Assembly (NCBI RefSeq): GCF_002234375.1
Contig: NZ_NMQV01000012.1
Span: forward strand, 1-64,000
Source: Pseudomonas fluvialis
GTDB taxonomy: Bacteria > Pseudomonadota > Gammaproteobacteria > Pseudomonadales > Pseudomonadaceae
Direction of reading: 5' to 3'
Length of the DNA stretch: 64,000 nt
In this document: positions 42,305-52,154 of the stretch, piece after piece
Numbering within the stretch: the first letter of the stretch is position 1
Layout of the letters: every line of letters begins with the position of its first letter
Position numbers and translations under genes: made by a program
Notes under the pieces: generated by a model
What the model was told of the DNA's origin: nothing
The model's input: only the letters and a program-made list of their open reading frames with translations
Database searches by the model: none

Positions 42305-42922
42305 ATGATGAAACGGAATCTGTTGGTCATCGGCCTGGCCACCCTGCTCGGCGCGTGCGGCTTCCAGCTGCGCGGCGTGGGCTCGGGCGAGTTTGCACTC
42401 AAGGAACTGGCCCTGGATGCCCGCAACAGCTACGGCGAGACCACCCGCCTGACCGAAGCGCAACTGCAAGGCTACGGCGTGCGCCTGCACGCCGGCGCCC
42501 CCTACAAGCTGGTGCTGGTTCGCGAAGAAGAGAAACAGCGTACCGCCAGCTACACCGGTTCGGTGCGTAGCGCCGAATACGAACTCAACCGTACCCTCGA
42601 CTACCAGATCCGCGGCAGCAAGAACCTGCTGTTGCTGGAAGACCAGGCCAGCGTACAAAAAATCTACCTGCACGATGGCAGCAACCTGATCGGCTCCGAC
42701 CAGGAAGCCAGCCAGCTGCGCGACGAAATGCGCGCCGAACTGGTCCAGCAACTGGTCATGCGTCTGCAGCGCCTGACCCCGGCGCAGCTTGACCAGCTGC
42801 AAGCCGATGCCGAAGCGCGCCTGCGCGCCGAGCAGGAAGCCCTGGAAGCGGCCCGCAAGGCCGAAGCCGAGGCCACCGCGCCGCAACAGTCGCCGCTGCA
42901 ACTGCCGCTGCAACTGCGCTGA
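42305..42922 (+). CDS. lptE: LPS-assembly lipoprotein LptE
   Basis: 205 residues. The lipoprotein signal ends in the lipobox LGAC with Cys18. The mature start GFQLRGVG is typical of LptE (RlpB). It plugs the LptD barrel and helps deliver lipopolysaccharide to the outer surface. The C-terminal tail (about 155-205) is rich in Ala, Glu and Gln and probably disordered or helical. GGGG precedes the paired ATGs at 42305 and 42308. Confidence 0.93.
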   Translation: MMKRNLLVIGLATLLGACGFQLRGVGSGEFALKELALDARNSYGETTRLTEAQLQGYGVRLHAGAPYKLVLVREEEKQRTASYTGSVRSAEYELNRTLDYQIRGSKNLLLLEDQASVQKIYLHDGSNLIGSDQEASQLRDEMRAELVQQLVMRLQRLTPAQLDQLQADAEARLRAEQEALEAARKAEAEATAPQQSPLQLPLQLR

Positions 42923-42955
42923 CGGGACGGGCCGCGTCAAGCGGCCCGCTACGCG

Positions 42956-43984
42956 ATGAAACTCAACCCCGCGCAACTCGGCAAACACCTGCAAGGCGCG
43001 CTCGCCCCCGTCTACGTGGTCAGTGGCGATGAACCCCTGCTCTGCCAGGAGGCCTGCGACGCCATTCGCCAGGCGGCCCGCCAGCAGGGCTTCAGCGAGC
43101 GCCAGGTGCTGCATGCCGAAGCCGGCTTCGACTGGGGCCAGCTCTACGAAGCGGGCGCCAGCCTGTCGTTGTTTGCCGAAAAGCGCCTGATCGAACTGCG
43201 CATCGCCAACGGCAAACCCGGCGACAAGGGTGCCAGCGCCCTGCTCGACTACCTGCAACGCCCCGCCGAAGACACCCTGCTGCTGATCAGCTTGCCCAAG
43301 CTCGACGGCAGCACACAGAAAAGCAAATGGGCCAAGGCACTGATCGACGGCGCGCACAGCCAGTTCCTGCAAATCTGGCCGGTGGACAGCAGCCAGCTGC
43401 CCGGCTGGATTCGCCAGCGCCTGGCCCAGGCCGGCCTGGCCGCCAGCCCCGAAGCCCTGGAGCTGATCAGCGCCCGCGTGGAAGGCAACCTGCTGGCCGC
43501 CGCCCAGGAAATCGAAAAGCTCAAACTGCTCGCCGACGGCCAGCAGGTGGACGTCGACACCGTGCAGGCCAGCGTTGCCGACAGCGCACGCTTTGACGTC
43601 TTCGGCCTCACCGATGCCGTGCTCAACGGCCAGGCCGGGCACGCCCTGCGCATGCTGCAGGGGTTGCGCGGCGAAGGCGTGGAAGCCCTGTTCATCCTTG
43701 CCATGCTGGTCCGTGAACTGCGCCAACTGGCCAGCCTGGCCGAGCAGCACGCGCAGGGCGTCAGCTTGGAAAAAGCCTTTGCCAGCGCCCGCCCGCCGAT
43801 CTGGGACAAACGCAAGCCGCTGTACAGCAAGGCGCTGCAACGCAGCCCCAGCAATTACTGGCGCCCCCTGCTAAGCCTGGCCCAGCAGATCGATGCCCAG
43901 GCCAAGGGCCAGGCCCCCGGTGACGCCTGGCAAAGCCTGGCCAGCCTGTGTCTGCAGATGGCCGGACAAAAACTGCGCCTATAA
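42956..43984 (+). CDS. holA: DNA polymerase III delta subunit
   Basis: 342 residues. The start MKLNPAQLGKHL, VYVVSGDEPLLCQEACDAIR and the C-terminal SPSNYWRPLLSLAQQIDAQAKG match HolA, a part of the clamp loader that opens the beta ring. The central stretch IWPVDSSQLPGWIRQRL is also conserved. It follows lptE by 33 bp, as in other gamma-proteobacteria. Confidence 0.95.
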   Translation: MKLNPAQLGKHLQGALAPVYVVSGDEPLLCQEACDAIRQAARQQGFSERQVLHAEAGFDWGQLYEAGASLSLFAEKRLIELRIANGKPGDKGASALLDYLQRPAEDTLLLISLPKLDGSTQKSKWAKALIDGAHSQFLQIWPVDSSQLPGWIRQRLAQAGLAASPEALELISARVEGNLLAAAQEIEKLKLLADGQQVDVDTVQASVADSARFDVFGLTDAVLNGQAGHALRMLQGLRGEGVEALFILAMLVRELRQLASLAEQHAQGVSLEKAFASARPPIWDKRKPLYSKALQRSPSNYWRPLLSLAQQIDAQAKGQAPGDAWQSLASLCLQMAGQKLRL

Positions 43985-44055
43985 GGCCTCCCCACATCGC
44001 GCAACAGGCGTATGCTTGCCCCGCCCACTCCGGGCATTGGCAAGAGGATCCCGCC

Positions 44056-44211
44056 ATGGCGAAAAAAACCCGCAAGACCAACCAGGCCAAATCCCTGGTC
44101 GCCCAGCCACTGTTCCGCTGTCGACAGGAACGCCCGGCCAAGGGCAAAGGCAGCTACCGCCGCGAAACCTCCCAGCGAACCTGGGAGGTTTCTTGTTTTA
44201 GGGCTGCCTGA
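44056..44211 (+). CDS. arfA: Alternative ribosome-rescue factor ArfA
   Basis: 51 residues as encoded. The family core is clear: PLFRCRQERPAKGKGSYRR (residues 18-36). ArfA recruits release factor 2 to ribosomes stalled on mRNAs without a stop codon, as backup for tmRNA. A strong hairpin and T run (44164-44199) lie inside the reading frame, before the stop at 44209. Most messages should thus end without a stop codon near codon 47. When tmRNA works, such products are tagged and destroyed; when it fails, active ArfA builds up. AAGAGG precedes the ATG. Confidence 0.93.
   Translation: MAKKTRKTNQAKSLVAQPLFRCRQERPAKGKGSYRRETSQRTWEVSCFRAA
44164..44199 (+). terminator. Intrinsic terminator inside arfA
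   Basis: GAAACCTCCCAG (44164-44175) pairs without mismatch with CTGGGAGGTTTC (44181-44192), and TTGTTTT follows. The hairpin starts after codon 36 of arfA and ends before its stop codon. It yields a non-stop message, which is the known control mode of this gene. Confidence 0.9.
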
Positions 44212-44290
44212 ACAGCCTCTGCGCTGCCGTCTGGCGCGCCGGCATGCTAAGGTTGGCGCCTCCAGCCCATGCCATGAGTTACCCGCACCA

Positions 44291-45574
44291 ATGCCCTACC
44301 CCGCCGCTCCCGCACGCCTGGCTTGCCTGCTGCTCGGCTCCCTGCTCAGCCTGTGCGCCTGCGCCGAAGCCGGCAAAACCGTCCTGCAGTCCAACGCAGC
44401 GGGTACCGCGCTCGTCTCCCCCAGCACCGCCAGCCCAGACGATGCCAGCCAGAGCACACTGAGCTTCGCGCAATGGCGCGAAGCCTTCCGTAGTCGCGCC
44501 TTGGCCAGCGGCCTGCCGGCCAGCCTGCTGCACAGCGCGCTGGACGATCTGCAACCCGACCCTGCGGTCCTCAAGGCCGACAGCAGCCAGCCGGAATTCA
44601 GCCGCCCCGTGTGGGCTTACCTGGACAGCGCGCTGGCCAACAGCCGGGTACGCCAAGGGCAACGCCTGATGGCGCTGCACGTCAATGCCCTGCAGGCCAT
44701 CGAACAACGTTATGGGGTCGAGCGTCAGATCCTGGTTGCGGTATGGGGCATGGAGAGTGACTTTGCCCGCTTCATGGGCAACCAGTCGGTGATCCGCTCG
44801 CTAGCAACCCTCGCCCACCATGGCCGCCGCCCGCAATTTGCCGAGGAGCAGCTGCTGGCCGCCCTGCAAATCCTCCACAGCGGCGATATCAGCCTGGCCG
44901 AGATGCGCGGCTCGTGGGCCGGCGCCATGGGCCAGACACAGTTCATGCCGACCACCTACCTGAGCCATGCGGTGGATTTCGATGGCGACGGCAAGCGCGA
45001 CCTGTGGCACTCCAGCAGCGACGCGCTGGCTTCTGCGGCGCACTACCTGCAGGCTTCCGGCTGGCAGCGGGGGCAGCGCTGGGGCTTTGAAGTCAGCCTG
45101 CCGAACCACTTCGACTACGCCCTGGCCGACGACAGTCTGCGCTTGAGTCTTGCCGAATGGGCGCAACGTGGCGTGCAGCTGCCGCCCGCTGGCGACCTTC
45201 AGCTGCGCGCCAGCCTGATCCTGCCCGCCGGTCATCGCGGCCCAGCCTTCCTGGTGATGGACAACTTCCGCGCCATCCTGCGCTACAACAACTCGACCAG
45301 CTACGGCCTGGCCATCGGCCTGCTCAGCGACGCCCTGCTCGGCCGCCCTGGCGTACGCGCCAGCTGGCCGCGCAGCGACCAGCCACTCAGCCGCAGCCAG
45401 CGCATCGGCCTACAGGAAGCCCTGCAGGCGCGCGGCTACAACCCCGGCCCGGCAGACGGCATCATCGGCGCCAATACCCGCCGGGCAATCCGCGCCTATC
45501 AACAAAGCCTCGGCTGGCCCGCCGACGGCTACCCCGACCTGCGCCTGCTCGAAGAGCTGCAGAAACAACCCTGA
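44291..45574 (+). CDS. Lytic murein transglycosylase, SltB3-like
   Basis: 427 residues. The signal is lipoprotein-like, with Cys24 in LCAC as the best lipobox. The MltB-type catalytic domain has Glu155 in VWGMESDFARFMG, and AEMRGSWAGAMGQTQFMP and HAVDFDGDGKRDLW complete it. A C-terminal peptidoglycan-binding domain (about 360-425) holds ADGIIGANTRRAIRAYQ. It cleaves glycan strands with anhydro-muramyl formation. In P. aeruginosa the gene after holA-arfA is PA3992 (SltB3), which this resembles. Confidence 0.88.
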   Translation: MPYPAAPARLACLLLGSLLSLCACAEAGKTVLQSNAAGTALVSPSTASPDDASQSTLSFAQWREAFRSRALASGLPASLLHSALDDLQPDPAVLKADSSQPEFSRPVWAYLDSALANSRVRQGQRLMALHVNALQAIEQRYGVERQILVAVWGMESDFARFMGNQSVIRSLATLAHHGRRPQFAEEQLLAALQILHSGDISLAEMRGSWAGAMGQTQFMPTTYLSHAVDFDGDGKRDLWHSSSDALASAAHYLQASGWQRGQRWGFEVSLPNHFDYALADDSLRLSLAEWAQRGVQLPPAGDLQLRASLILPAGHRGPAFLVMDNFRAILRYNNSTSYGLAIGLLSDALLGRPGVRASWPRSDQPLSRSQRIGLQEALQARGYNPGPADGIIGANTRRAIRAYQQSLGWPADGYPDLRLLEELQKQP

Positions 45575-45616
45575 AGGTGTCGCTGCCCCGCAAACAGGGC
45601 AGCGTTCAGCGGCTCA

Positions 45617-47266
45617 TTACCCCCACTGCGGCGCGCTGCGCGCCAGCAGGGCGGGTACGTCCACGCCGCGCGGCAGGGTGCCGTAGGCATGCCCATGACG
45701 CTCCAGGCGGCTGAGGATGAAGGCGTCGCTGACCGTGTTGTTGCCGGCTTCCAGGAGCAGCTTGGCCTGCAGCGCCACGGCCACGTCCTCGGTGATCTGC
45801 CGGGCGCGGTACTGGATATCCTCGCGGTCATGGAAGTCGCGCTTGATGCCCTCGATCTGCCGCTTCAGGCGGGCATCGCCATGGCCATCGCCCAGCTCGG
45901 CAAACAGCGCATCGAGCACACCCGGCTCCTTGTGCAGCGCGCGCAGCACATCCAGGCACTGCACGTTGCCCGAGCCTTCCCAGATCGAGTTGACCGGCGC
46001 TTCGCGGTACAGCCGCGGCAGGATGGTTTCCTCGACATAGCCGGCGCCCCCCAGGCACTCGCTGGCTTCGGCGATCATTTCCGGGGCGCGCTTGCAGATC
46101 CAGTACTTGCCGATGGCGGTAACCAGCCGGCTGAAATGTGCCTGCTGCGGGTCCTGCTGGTTATCCAGCGCATGTCCCATGCGCAGGCTGAGCGCCAGCG
46201 CGGCCTCGCTTTCCAGGGCCAGGTCGGCCAGCACGTTCTGCATCAGCGGTTGCTCGGCCAGGCGCTTGCCGCCCACCTGGCGATGCTGGCAATGGTGGAT
46301 GGCCTGGGTCAGCGCCTGGCGCATCAGGCTGCTTGAGCCGACCATGCAGTCGAAGCGGGTCATCGCGACCATTTCGATAATGGTCGCTACCCCACGGCCT
46401 TCCTCGCCGACCATCCAGGCCAGCGCACCGCGATACTCCACTTCGCTGGAGGCATTCGCCCAGTTGCCCAGCTTGTTCTTCAGGCGCTGCACATAGAACT
46501 GGTTGCGCGTTCCATCCGGGCGGTGACGCGGCAGCAGGAAGCAGGACAACCCCTGGTCGGTCTGCGCCAGGGTGAGGAAGGCGTCGCACATCGGTGCCGA
46601 GCAGAACCACTTGTGGCCAATCAGCTCGTAGGCCTGGCCCGGGCCGGCAGCCCCCACCGGATAGGCACGCGTGGTGTTGGCACGCACGTCGGTACCGCCC
46701 TGTTTCTCGGTCATGGCCATACCAATGGTGACCCCGGCTTTCTCGCTGGCCGGTACATTACGCGGGTCGTACTGGGTCGCCAGTACCTTGGGCAGCCAGA
46801 ATTCGGCCAGCTCGGGCTGCTGGCGGATCACCGGCACGGCAGCGAAGGTCATGGTCAGCGGGCAGCCACTGGCCGCTTCGACCTGGCTATGCAGGTAGGT
46901 CAGGCCGGCCCGCGCGACATGCGCGCCGGGCTGCGGCTGAGTCCACGGCAACGAGGTCAGGCCATGCTCGATGGCGGTGCGCATCAGCTCGTGGTAGGCC
47001 GGATGAAAATCCACCATATCGATGCGCTGGCCGTAGCGGTCATGGGTACGAAATTGCGGCTTGTGCTCATTGGCCAGGAAGCCGGCCTGTAGTAGCGGAC
47101 CACCGGCCAGGGCGCCGTAGGCATGCAGGCGGGCCTCCGCCCAGCCAGCCTGGTAACGGCGCAGCCATTCCTGCAAAGGCAGGTCGATGGCATACAGGTT
47201 GGCGCCATCCAGCGGCGGCACCTGGTTGAACACCTCGTGGGTCTCGGCATAGGACTGCGGATTCAT
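45617..47266 (-). CDS. AidB-like acyl-CoA dehydrogenase
   Basis: 549 residues. The N-terminal AidB-type extension (VFNQVPPLDGANLYAIDLPL) and the flavin-domain runs IGMAMTEKQGGTDVRAN, GHKWFCSAPMCDAFLTLAQT and ASECLGGAGYVEE match E. coli AidB, which is linked to alkylation stress. It may protect DNA or oxidise acyl-CoA; neither is shown. Its start overlaps the stop of the TetR gene (ATGA), so that regulator probably controls it. Confidence 0.88.
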   Translation of the reverse strand: MNPQSYAETHEVFNQVPPLDGANLYAIDLPLQEWLRRYQAGWAEARLHAYGALAGGPLLQAGFLANEHKPQFRTHDRYGQRIDMVDFHPAYHELMRTAIEHGLTSLPWTQPQPGAHVARAGLTYLHSQVEAASGCPLTMTFAAVPVIRQQPELAEFWLPKVLATQYDPRNVPASEKAGVTIGMAMTEKQGGTDVRANTTRAYPVGAAGPGQAYELIGHKWFCSAPMCDAFLTLAQTDQGLSCFLLPRHRPDGTRNQFYVQRLKNKLGNWANASSEVEYRGALAWMVGEEGRGVATIIEMVAMTRFDCMVGSSSLMRQALTQAIHHCQHRQVGGKRLAEQPLMQNVLADLALESEAALALSLRMGHALDNQQDPQQAHFSRLVTAIGKYWICKRAPEMIAEASECLGGAGYVEETILPRLYREAPVNSIWEGSGNVQCLDVLRALHKEPGVLDALFAELGDGHGDARLKRQIEGIKRDFHDREDIQYRARQITEDVAVALQAKLLLEAGNNTVSDAFILSRLERHGHAYGTLPRGVDVPALLARSAPQWG

Positions 47267-47904
47267 GATTGGCTCTCCAGGATCGACAGATCGGCGCCCA
47301 AGGCGCTTAGACAGAAATGGCTGACGCTGTGGCTCAACAGCGCCAGTTGCGCGTCGGCGCGGGGGTGTTCCTGATGCGGTGCCAGCGGCCCGACCAGCGC
47401 CTCGGCAATCGCGCCGACCAGGCAGGCAGCGGTGATGCGCAGTGCCGGGTAATGAAACTGGCCGGCGGCACGCCCCTGCTCCAGCAACTGCTCGAACAGC
47501 CCGGCATAGGCTTGGCGATAACGCAGGCGCTGGTGATCGACCGCCTCTTCCACCGGCTCGGCAATCAGCGCAAAGGCCAGACGCCGGCTGTGCCAGGCAC
47601 GCGCGGCGAACAGCCGCAGGCCATCGCGCAGGCGCTCTGCGGGGCTGCCCGGGCCTTGCAATACCGCACCCAGGGCATCGATCTCGCGCTGACTGGCCAA
47701 GGCAAACACCTCGGCGGACAACTCGCCCTTGTTGGCGAAATGCCGGTACAGGCTGCCCGTGGCAATCCCCGCATCCTCGGCCAGCGCCTGCATGGTCAGG
47801 GCGGCAAAACCGCCCTGCACCACCCGCTGCAGGGCACAGCCAAGGATGTGCTGGCGCAGCTGTTGGTCACGGTCAAGGCGCTGCGGCGTGGTGCGATAAG
47901 CCAT
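47263..47904 (-). CDS. TetR-family regulator of the AidB-like gene
   Basis: 213 residues. The helix-turn-helix is ALTMQALAEDAGIATGSLYRHFANKGEL (about 35-62). The C-terminal ligand domain has no named match by eye; the likely ligand is an acyl-CoA or fatty acid by analogy with TetR genes beside acyl-CoA dehydrogenases. It is first in its operon, with a palindrome 29 bp upstream that may be its operator. Confidence 0.85.
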   Translation of the reverse strand: MAYRTTPQRLDRDQQLRQHILGCALQRVVQGGFAALTMQALAEDAGIATGSLYRHFANKGELSAEVFALASQREIDALGAVLQGPGSPAERLRDGLRLFAARAWHSRRLAFALIAEPVEEAVDHQRLRYRQAYAGLFEQLLEQGRAAGQFHYPALRITAACLVGAIAEALVGPLAPHQEHPRADAQLALLSHSVSHFCLSALGADLSILESQS

Positions 47905-47932
47905 GATCTGAATCCTGGTTCATTTGATAACC

Positions 47933-47950
47933 AGTGAATCAGCATTCACT
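47933..47950. promoter_or_regulatory. Palindromic operator candidate for the TetR regulator
   Basis: AGTGAATCAGCATTCACT is a perfect 7-bp inverted repeat around a four-base centre. It sits between the TetR gene and thiD. TetR regulators of fatty-acid genes often bind TGAATG-type half sites. Binding is inferred. Confidence 0.65.
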
Positions 47951-48075
47951 CCTTGGATAAAGCGACGATCCGGTCGGCACATATGACGCTTTGGCCATTT
48001 TCTGCCCAGCCTGCGACAGCGGCGCGCGCCCTGCGCCAAGCCCGCCGGCGCAGATTGGTGGTAAGCTTCGCCGCC

Positions 48076-48873
48076 ATGAACATGCAGCCTTCCCGTCCCG
48101 TTGTCCTCTGTCTGTCCGGCCACGATCCCTCCGGGGGCGCAGGCCTGCAGGCGGATATCGAAGCCCTGCTCGCCCAGGGCTGCCATGCCGCGCCGACCGT
48201 CACCGCGCTGACCGTGCAGGACACAGTCAACGTCAGCGACTTCCGCGTGCTCGACCGCGACTGGGTACTCGCCCAGGCCCGTGCGGTGATCGCCGACCTG
48301 CCGGTCGCCGCGGTCAAGCTGGGCATGCTCGGCTCCGTCGAGATGGTCGATACCGTACTCGAACTGATGCAGGCGCTGCCCGGCGTACCGCTGGTCTGCG
48401 ACCCAGTGCTACGTGCCGGCGGCGGCGGCGCGCTGGGCAAGGACGACGTCGGCTATGCCATGCGCGAGCGCCTGCTGCCGATCGCCGCCGTCGTCACACC
48501 GAACCTGCCCGAGGCGCGCATCCTCGCCGAGCTGCCCGAGGGCAGTGCCGATGAGTGCGCCGAGAAACTCCTGCCGTTCTGCCAAAGCCTGCTGATCACC
48601 GGCGGGCATGGCGACGAGGAGCAGATCCACAACCGCCTGTACCTGCGCGATGGCAGCCGTCACGACTTCACCTGCGTGCGCCTGCCCGGCAGCTACCACG
48701 GCTCCGGCTGCACCCTGGCCAGCACCCTGGCCGGGCGTCTGGCCCACGGTGAAGGCCTGGTCAGCGCGGTACGCACGGCGCTCGACTACACCTGGCGTAC
48801 CCTGCGTGATGCCGAAGCGCCTGGACGCGGCCAGTTCGTACCGCGTCGCCTGCCACTGGACTTCTGTGGATGA
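48076..48873 (+). CDS. thiD: Hydroxymethylpyrimidine/phosphomethylpyrimidine kinase
   Basis: 265 residues. It phosphorylates the pyrimidine half of thiamine twice. [40 protein letters not shown] and [18 protein letters not shown] (anion hole and catalytic Cys/Asp region of the ribokinase fold) are present. The stop overlaps the thiE start by four bases. Confidence 0.95.
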   Translation: MNMQPSRPVVLCLSGHDPSGGAGLQADIEALLAQGCHAAPTVTALTVQDTVNVSDFRVLDRDWVLAQARAVIADLPVAAVKLGMLGSVEMVDTVLELMQALPGVPLVCDPVLRAGGGGALGKDDVGYAMRERLLPIAAVVTPNLPEARILAELPEGSADECAEKLLPFCQSLLITGGHGDEEQIHNRLYLRDGSRHDFTCVRLPGSYHGSGCTLASTLAGRLAHGEGLVSAVRTALDYTWRTLRDAEAPGRGQFVPRRLPLDFCG

Positions 48874-49505
48874 ACGCGCCGCTGCGCGGCTTGTACGCCA
48901 TCACCGACAGCCAGTTGCTGGCCGATGGCCGCCTGCTGCCCTATGTCCGGGCGGCGCTGCATGGCGGTGCACGCCTGCTGCAATACCGTGACAAGTCCGC
49001 CGATGCGCAACGCCGCCTGGCCGAAGCCACGGCGCTGGCCGAACTGTGCGCCGAGTATGGCGCACAGCTGATCATCAACGATGACCTGGAACTGGCCGCA
49101 CAGCTCGGTGTGGGCCTGCACCTCGGTCAGGGCGATGGCTCGCTGGCCGCCGCGCGCACCCGCCTTGGCCCGCAGGCCCTGCTCGGCGCCACCTGCCATG
49201 CCAGCCTGGCGCTGGCCGAGCAGGCCCGCGATGCCGGTGCCAGCTACCTGGCATTCGGGCGTTTCTTCACCTCGCAGACCAAACCCGGCGCGCCCAGCGC
49301 CAGCCTGGCACTGCTGGAGCAGGCGCGCCGCCGCTTCAGCCTGCCGCTCACCGCCATTGGCGGGGTCAGCCTGGATAACGCCGGCAGCCTGCTGGCCAGC
49401 GGCGCCGACCTGCTGGCGGTGGTCCACGCACTGTTTGCCGCTCCCGACGCCACAGAAGTCGAGCGCCGCGCGCACGCCTTCACATCCCTGTTTACCTGTT
49501 CCTGA
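48870..49505 (+). CDS. thiE: Thiamine-phosphate synthase
   Basis: 211 residues. It joins pyrimidine and thiazole phosphates to give thiamine phosphate, the substrate of Thi[46 protein letters not shown] and [24 protein letters not shown] are the TIM-barrel phosphate-binding loops. No TPP riboswitch was seen upstream of thiD. Confidence 0.95.
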   Translation: MNAPLRGLYAITDSQLLADGRLLPYVRAALHGGARLLQYRDKSADAQRRLAEATALAELCAEYGAQLIINDDLELAAQLGVGLHLGQGDGSLAAARTRLGPQALLGATCHASLALAEQARDAGASYLAFGRFFTSQTKPGAPSASLALLEQARRRFSLPLTAIGGVSLDNAGSLLASGADLLAVVHALFAAPDATEVERRAHAFTSLFTCS

Positions 49506-49520
49506 TCAGAGAGCATGCCC

Positions 49521-50801
49521 ATGTCCCGTTCCGAAAGCCTGTTCGCCAACGCCCAGCAACACATCCCCGGCGGCGTCAATTCGCCGGTGCGCGCCTTCCG
49601 TGGCGTGGGCGGCACGCCGCTGTTCTTCAAGCATGCCCAGGGCGCTTACGTGATCGACGAAGACGACAAGCGCTACGTCGACTATGTCGGCTCCTGGGGG
49701 CCGATGATCCTCGGCCATGCGCATGCCGAGGTGCTCGACGCGGTACGCCGCCAGCTGGAGCACGGTTTGTCCTACGGCGCGCCGACCGCCCTGGAAGTGG
49801 AAATGGCCGACCTGGTCTGCGCCATCGTGCCGTCCATGGAGATGGTACGCATGGTCAGCTCCGGCACCGAAGCCACCATGAGCGCCATCCGCCTGGCGCG
49901 CGGCTATACCGGACGTGACAACATCATCAAGTTCGAAGGCTGCTACCACGGCCACTCCGACAGCCTGCTGGTCAAGGCCGGCTCAGGTCTGCTGACCCAG
50001 GGTGTACCGGACTCCGCCGGGGTGCCGGCCGACTTCGCCAAACACACCCTGACCCTGCCCTACAACGACCTGGCCGCCGTCGAGCAGACCCTTGCCGAGG
50101 CCGGCGACAGCGTGGCCTGTATCATCGTCGAGCCAGTCGCCGGCAACATGAACTGCGTACCGCCGGTCGCCGGCTTCCTCGAAGGGCTGCGCGCGGCCTG
50201 CGACAAGCACGGCGTGGTACTGATCTTTGACGAAGTGATGACCGGTTTCCGCGTGGCCCTCGGTGGTGCCCAGGCGCACTACGGGGTCACCCCGGACCTG
50301 TCGACCTTCGGCAAGATCATTGGCGGCGGCATGCCGGTTGGCTGCTTTGGCGGCAAGCGCGCGATCATGCAGTGCGTCGCCCCGCTCGGCCCGGTCTACC
50401 AGGCCGGCACCCTGTCGGGCAACCCGCTGGCCATGGCCGCCGGCCTGACCACCCTGCGCCTGATCAGCCGCCCCGGTTTCCACGCCGAGCTGAGCGACTA
50501 CACCCGGCGCATGCTCGCCGGCCTGCAGGAGCGCGCCAACGCGGCGGGCATCCCTTTCACCACCACCCAGGCGGGCGGCATGTTCGGCCTGTACTTCAAT
50601 GAGCGGCCGCGTATCAGCAGCTTTGCCGACGTCATGGCCAGCGACGTGGAACGCTTCCGGCGCTTCTTCCACCTCATGCTGGACGGCGGCGTGTACCTGG
50701 CACCCAGCGCCTTCGAGGCCGGCTTCACCTCCATTGCCCACGGCGACCACGAGCTGCAGCTGACCCTGGATGCTGCCGAGCGCGCCTTCGCCCAGCTATG
50801 A
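49521..50801 (+). CDS. hemL: Glutamate-1-semialdehyde 2,1-aminomutase
   Basis: 426 residues. It makes 5-aminolevulinate for haem. The PLP-binding lysine is Lys265 in [14 protein letters not shown], and [17 protein letters not shown] and [13 protein letters not shown] are further conserved runs. The ATG at 49521 gives the standard start [18 protein letters not shown]; one at 49515 leaves too little room from the GAGAG site. Confidence 0.97.
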   Translation: MSRSESLFANAQQHIPGGVNSPVRAFRGVGGTPLFFKHAQGAYVIDEDDKRYVDYVGSWGPMILGHAHAEVLDAVRRQLEHGLSYGAPTALEVEMADLVCAIVPSMEMVRMVSSGTEATMSAIRLARGYTGRDNIIKFEGCYHGHSDSLLVKAGSGLLTQGVPDSAGVPADFAKHTLTLPYNDLAAVEQTLAEAGDSVACIIVEPVAGNMNCVPPVAGFLEGLRAACDKHGVVLIFDEVMTGFRVALGGAQAHYGVTPDLSTFGKIIGGGMPVGCFGGKRAIMQCVAPLGPVYQAGTLSGNPLAMAAGLTTLRLISRPGFHAELSDYTRRMLAGLQERANAAGIPFTTTQAGGMFGLYFNERPRISSFADVMASDVERFRRFFHLMLDGGVYLAPSAFEAGFTSIAHGDHELQLTLDAAERAFAQL

Positions 50802-51418
50802 GCCTGTTGTTGCTGCTCAGCCTGCTGATGCAGGCACTGGTCGGCCTGGGCGCCCTGCTGCTGCTCGGCCAGGCACGCCGCCAGCAACCGGAAAGCTGGC
50901 AGGGCGTGCTGTTTGCCAGCCAACTTGGCTTTGCCCTGGCCGCTGCCAGCGCGGCCAGCAGCTTGCCGGCACACTGGCTGGCCGGCGGTGCCTGGCAGGA
51001 AGCCAGCGCCTGGCTGGAGCAGGCCCATCGCCTGCTCGGCCAGCCGCTACTGGCCCTCGCCGTGCTGACCCTGGCACGCCATTGGCACTGGAGCCGTCCG
51101 GCCTGGGGACGGGCGATTCTCGGCCTGTGTGCGTTCTTCGAGTTGTTCCGACAAATGGGGCACCTGGCTGACTACCGCCTGTTGCTGGAGTTGGGCAGCC
51201 TGGCCCTGCTGCTGTACGGCGGCCTGCTCCACGGCCCCAGCAGTCGCCCGCTGCGCCTGGCCCTGGCTGCGCTGCCGGCCTTTGTCGGCGCCGGTCTGGT
51301 GCTGCATGGCTTGTGGGCGCTGCCGGCCTTTGTCGTACCGCTGCTGCTGTCGCTGGCCTACGGCCTGCTGCTCTGGCTGCTGCTGAGCCTGCTGGCCTTG
51401 CAAAAGCCACAGGAATAG
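50798..51418 (+). CDS. Membrane protein downstream of hemL
   Basis: 206 residues, almost entirely hydrophobic with six or seven helices rich in Leu and Ala. No known motif is visible. The start overlaps the hemL stop by four bases (ATGA), so the two are co-translated. A regulatory or transport role near haem synthesis would be a guess. Confidence 0.7.
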   Translation: MSLLLLLSLLMQALVGLGALLLLGQARRQQPESWQGVLFASQLGFALAAASAASSLPAHWLAGGAWQEASAWLEQAHRLLGQPLLALAVLTLARHWHWSRPAWGRAILGLCAFFELFRQMGHLADYRLLLELGSLALLLYGGLLHGPSSRPLRLALAALPAFVGAGLVLHGLWALPAFVVPLLLSLAYGLLLWLLLSLLALQKPQE

Positions 51419-51509
51419 CCAGCTGGGCCTTTATCCCGGCCCCACCCCTGGCCCATAATGCACGGGCGGCGGTATCCGCCCCCGCGCATCCTGAGGCGCC
51501 ACAGTCACC

Positions 51510-52070
51510 ATGAAACACCTTGGCCGCAGCCTGCTCATCGGCTGCCTGCTGCTTGGAAGCACACCCCTTGTCCTGGCCAGCAACAGCCTGCTGATCCCCG
51601 CCAGCAGCCGCTGTAACCTCGACGACCTGGCCGCCGAGGCCCTGCCACAGGCGCTGGCCGACTGCCAGGTGCTGGCCGAACAGGGCGACAGCCAGGCGCA
51701 ATTCGAACTGGCCGACCTGCTCCAGGAGCAGGCCCGCGCCGAACAGGATCCCGAACGCCTGCAACAAGCCCTGCACTGGTTCGAGCAAGCCTCGCTGCAA
51801 GGGCACGCCGAAGCGCAGTTACGCCTGGGCAGCATGTTCTATCGCGGCGAAGGCGTACCAGCCAATCGCGTGCAGGCCTACATCGTGCTGAAGATGGCCT
51901 CGATCAATGGCTCCGATGCCGCCATGGATGCCGCTGATCTGGTCGCCTCGCAGATGACTCGCAGCGAGCATTCCACGGCCACGCAGATCCTCGGGCAGAT
52001 CTTCCGCAACTACCTGCTGGAACTGCGGGCCAGCGAGTTTGCCGCACCTGCCGAACCCACCCAGCCCTGA
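51510..52070 (+). CDS. Secreted Sel1-repeat protein
   Basis: 186 residues with a signal peptide (1-23). The middle holds Sel1/TPR-like repeats: GDSQAQFELADLL, then LHWFEQASLQGHAEAQLRLGSMFYRGEGV with YIVLKMASINGS. Such repeats bind proteins in the periplasm. No enzymatic residues are seen. Partner unknown. Confidence 0.82.
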   Translation: MKHLGRSLLIGCLLLGSTPLVLASNSLLIPASSRCNLDDLAAEALPQALADCQVLAEQGDSQAQFELADLLQEQARAEQDPERLQQALHWFEQASLQGHAEAQLRLGSMFYRGEGVPANRVQAYIVLKMASINGSDAAMDAADLVASQMTRSEHSTATQILGQIFRNYLLELRASEFAAPAEPTQP

Positions 52071-52154
52071 GCCTGGCGCGCCCGTCGACGCTTGCCCGAC
52101 GCTCGCCTCACCTTTACCCTACGCGGCCCTTGCCTATCGTCACGCGAGCCGCGC

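Noticed and set aside
48000..48075. TPP riboswitch upstream of thiD
   Set aside because: The CTGAGA and ACCTGATC-type core motifs are missing; the TetR operator candidate explains the only visible symmetry.
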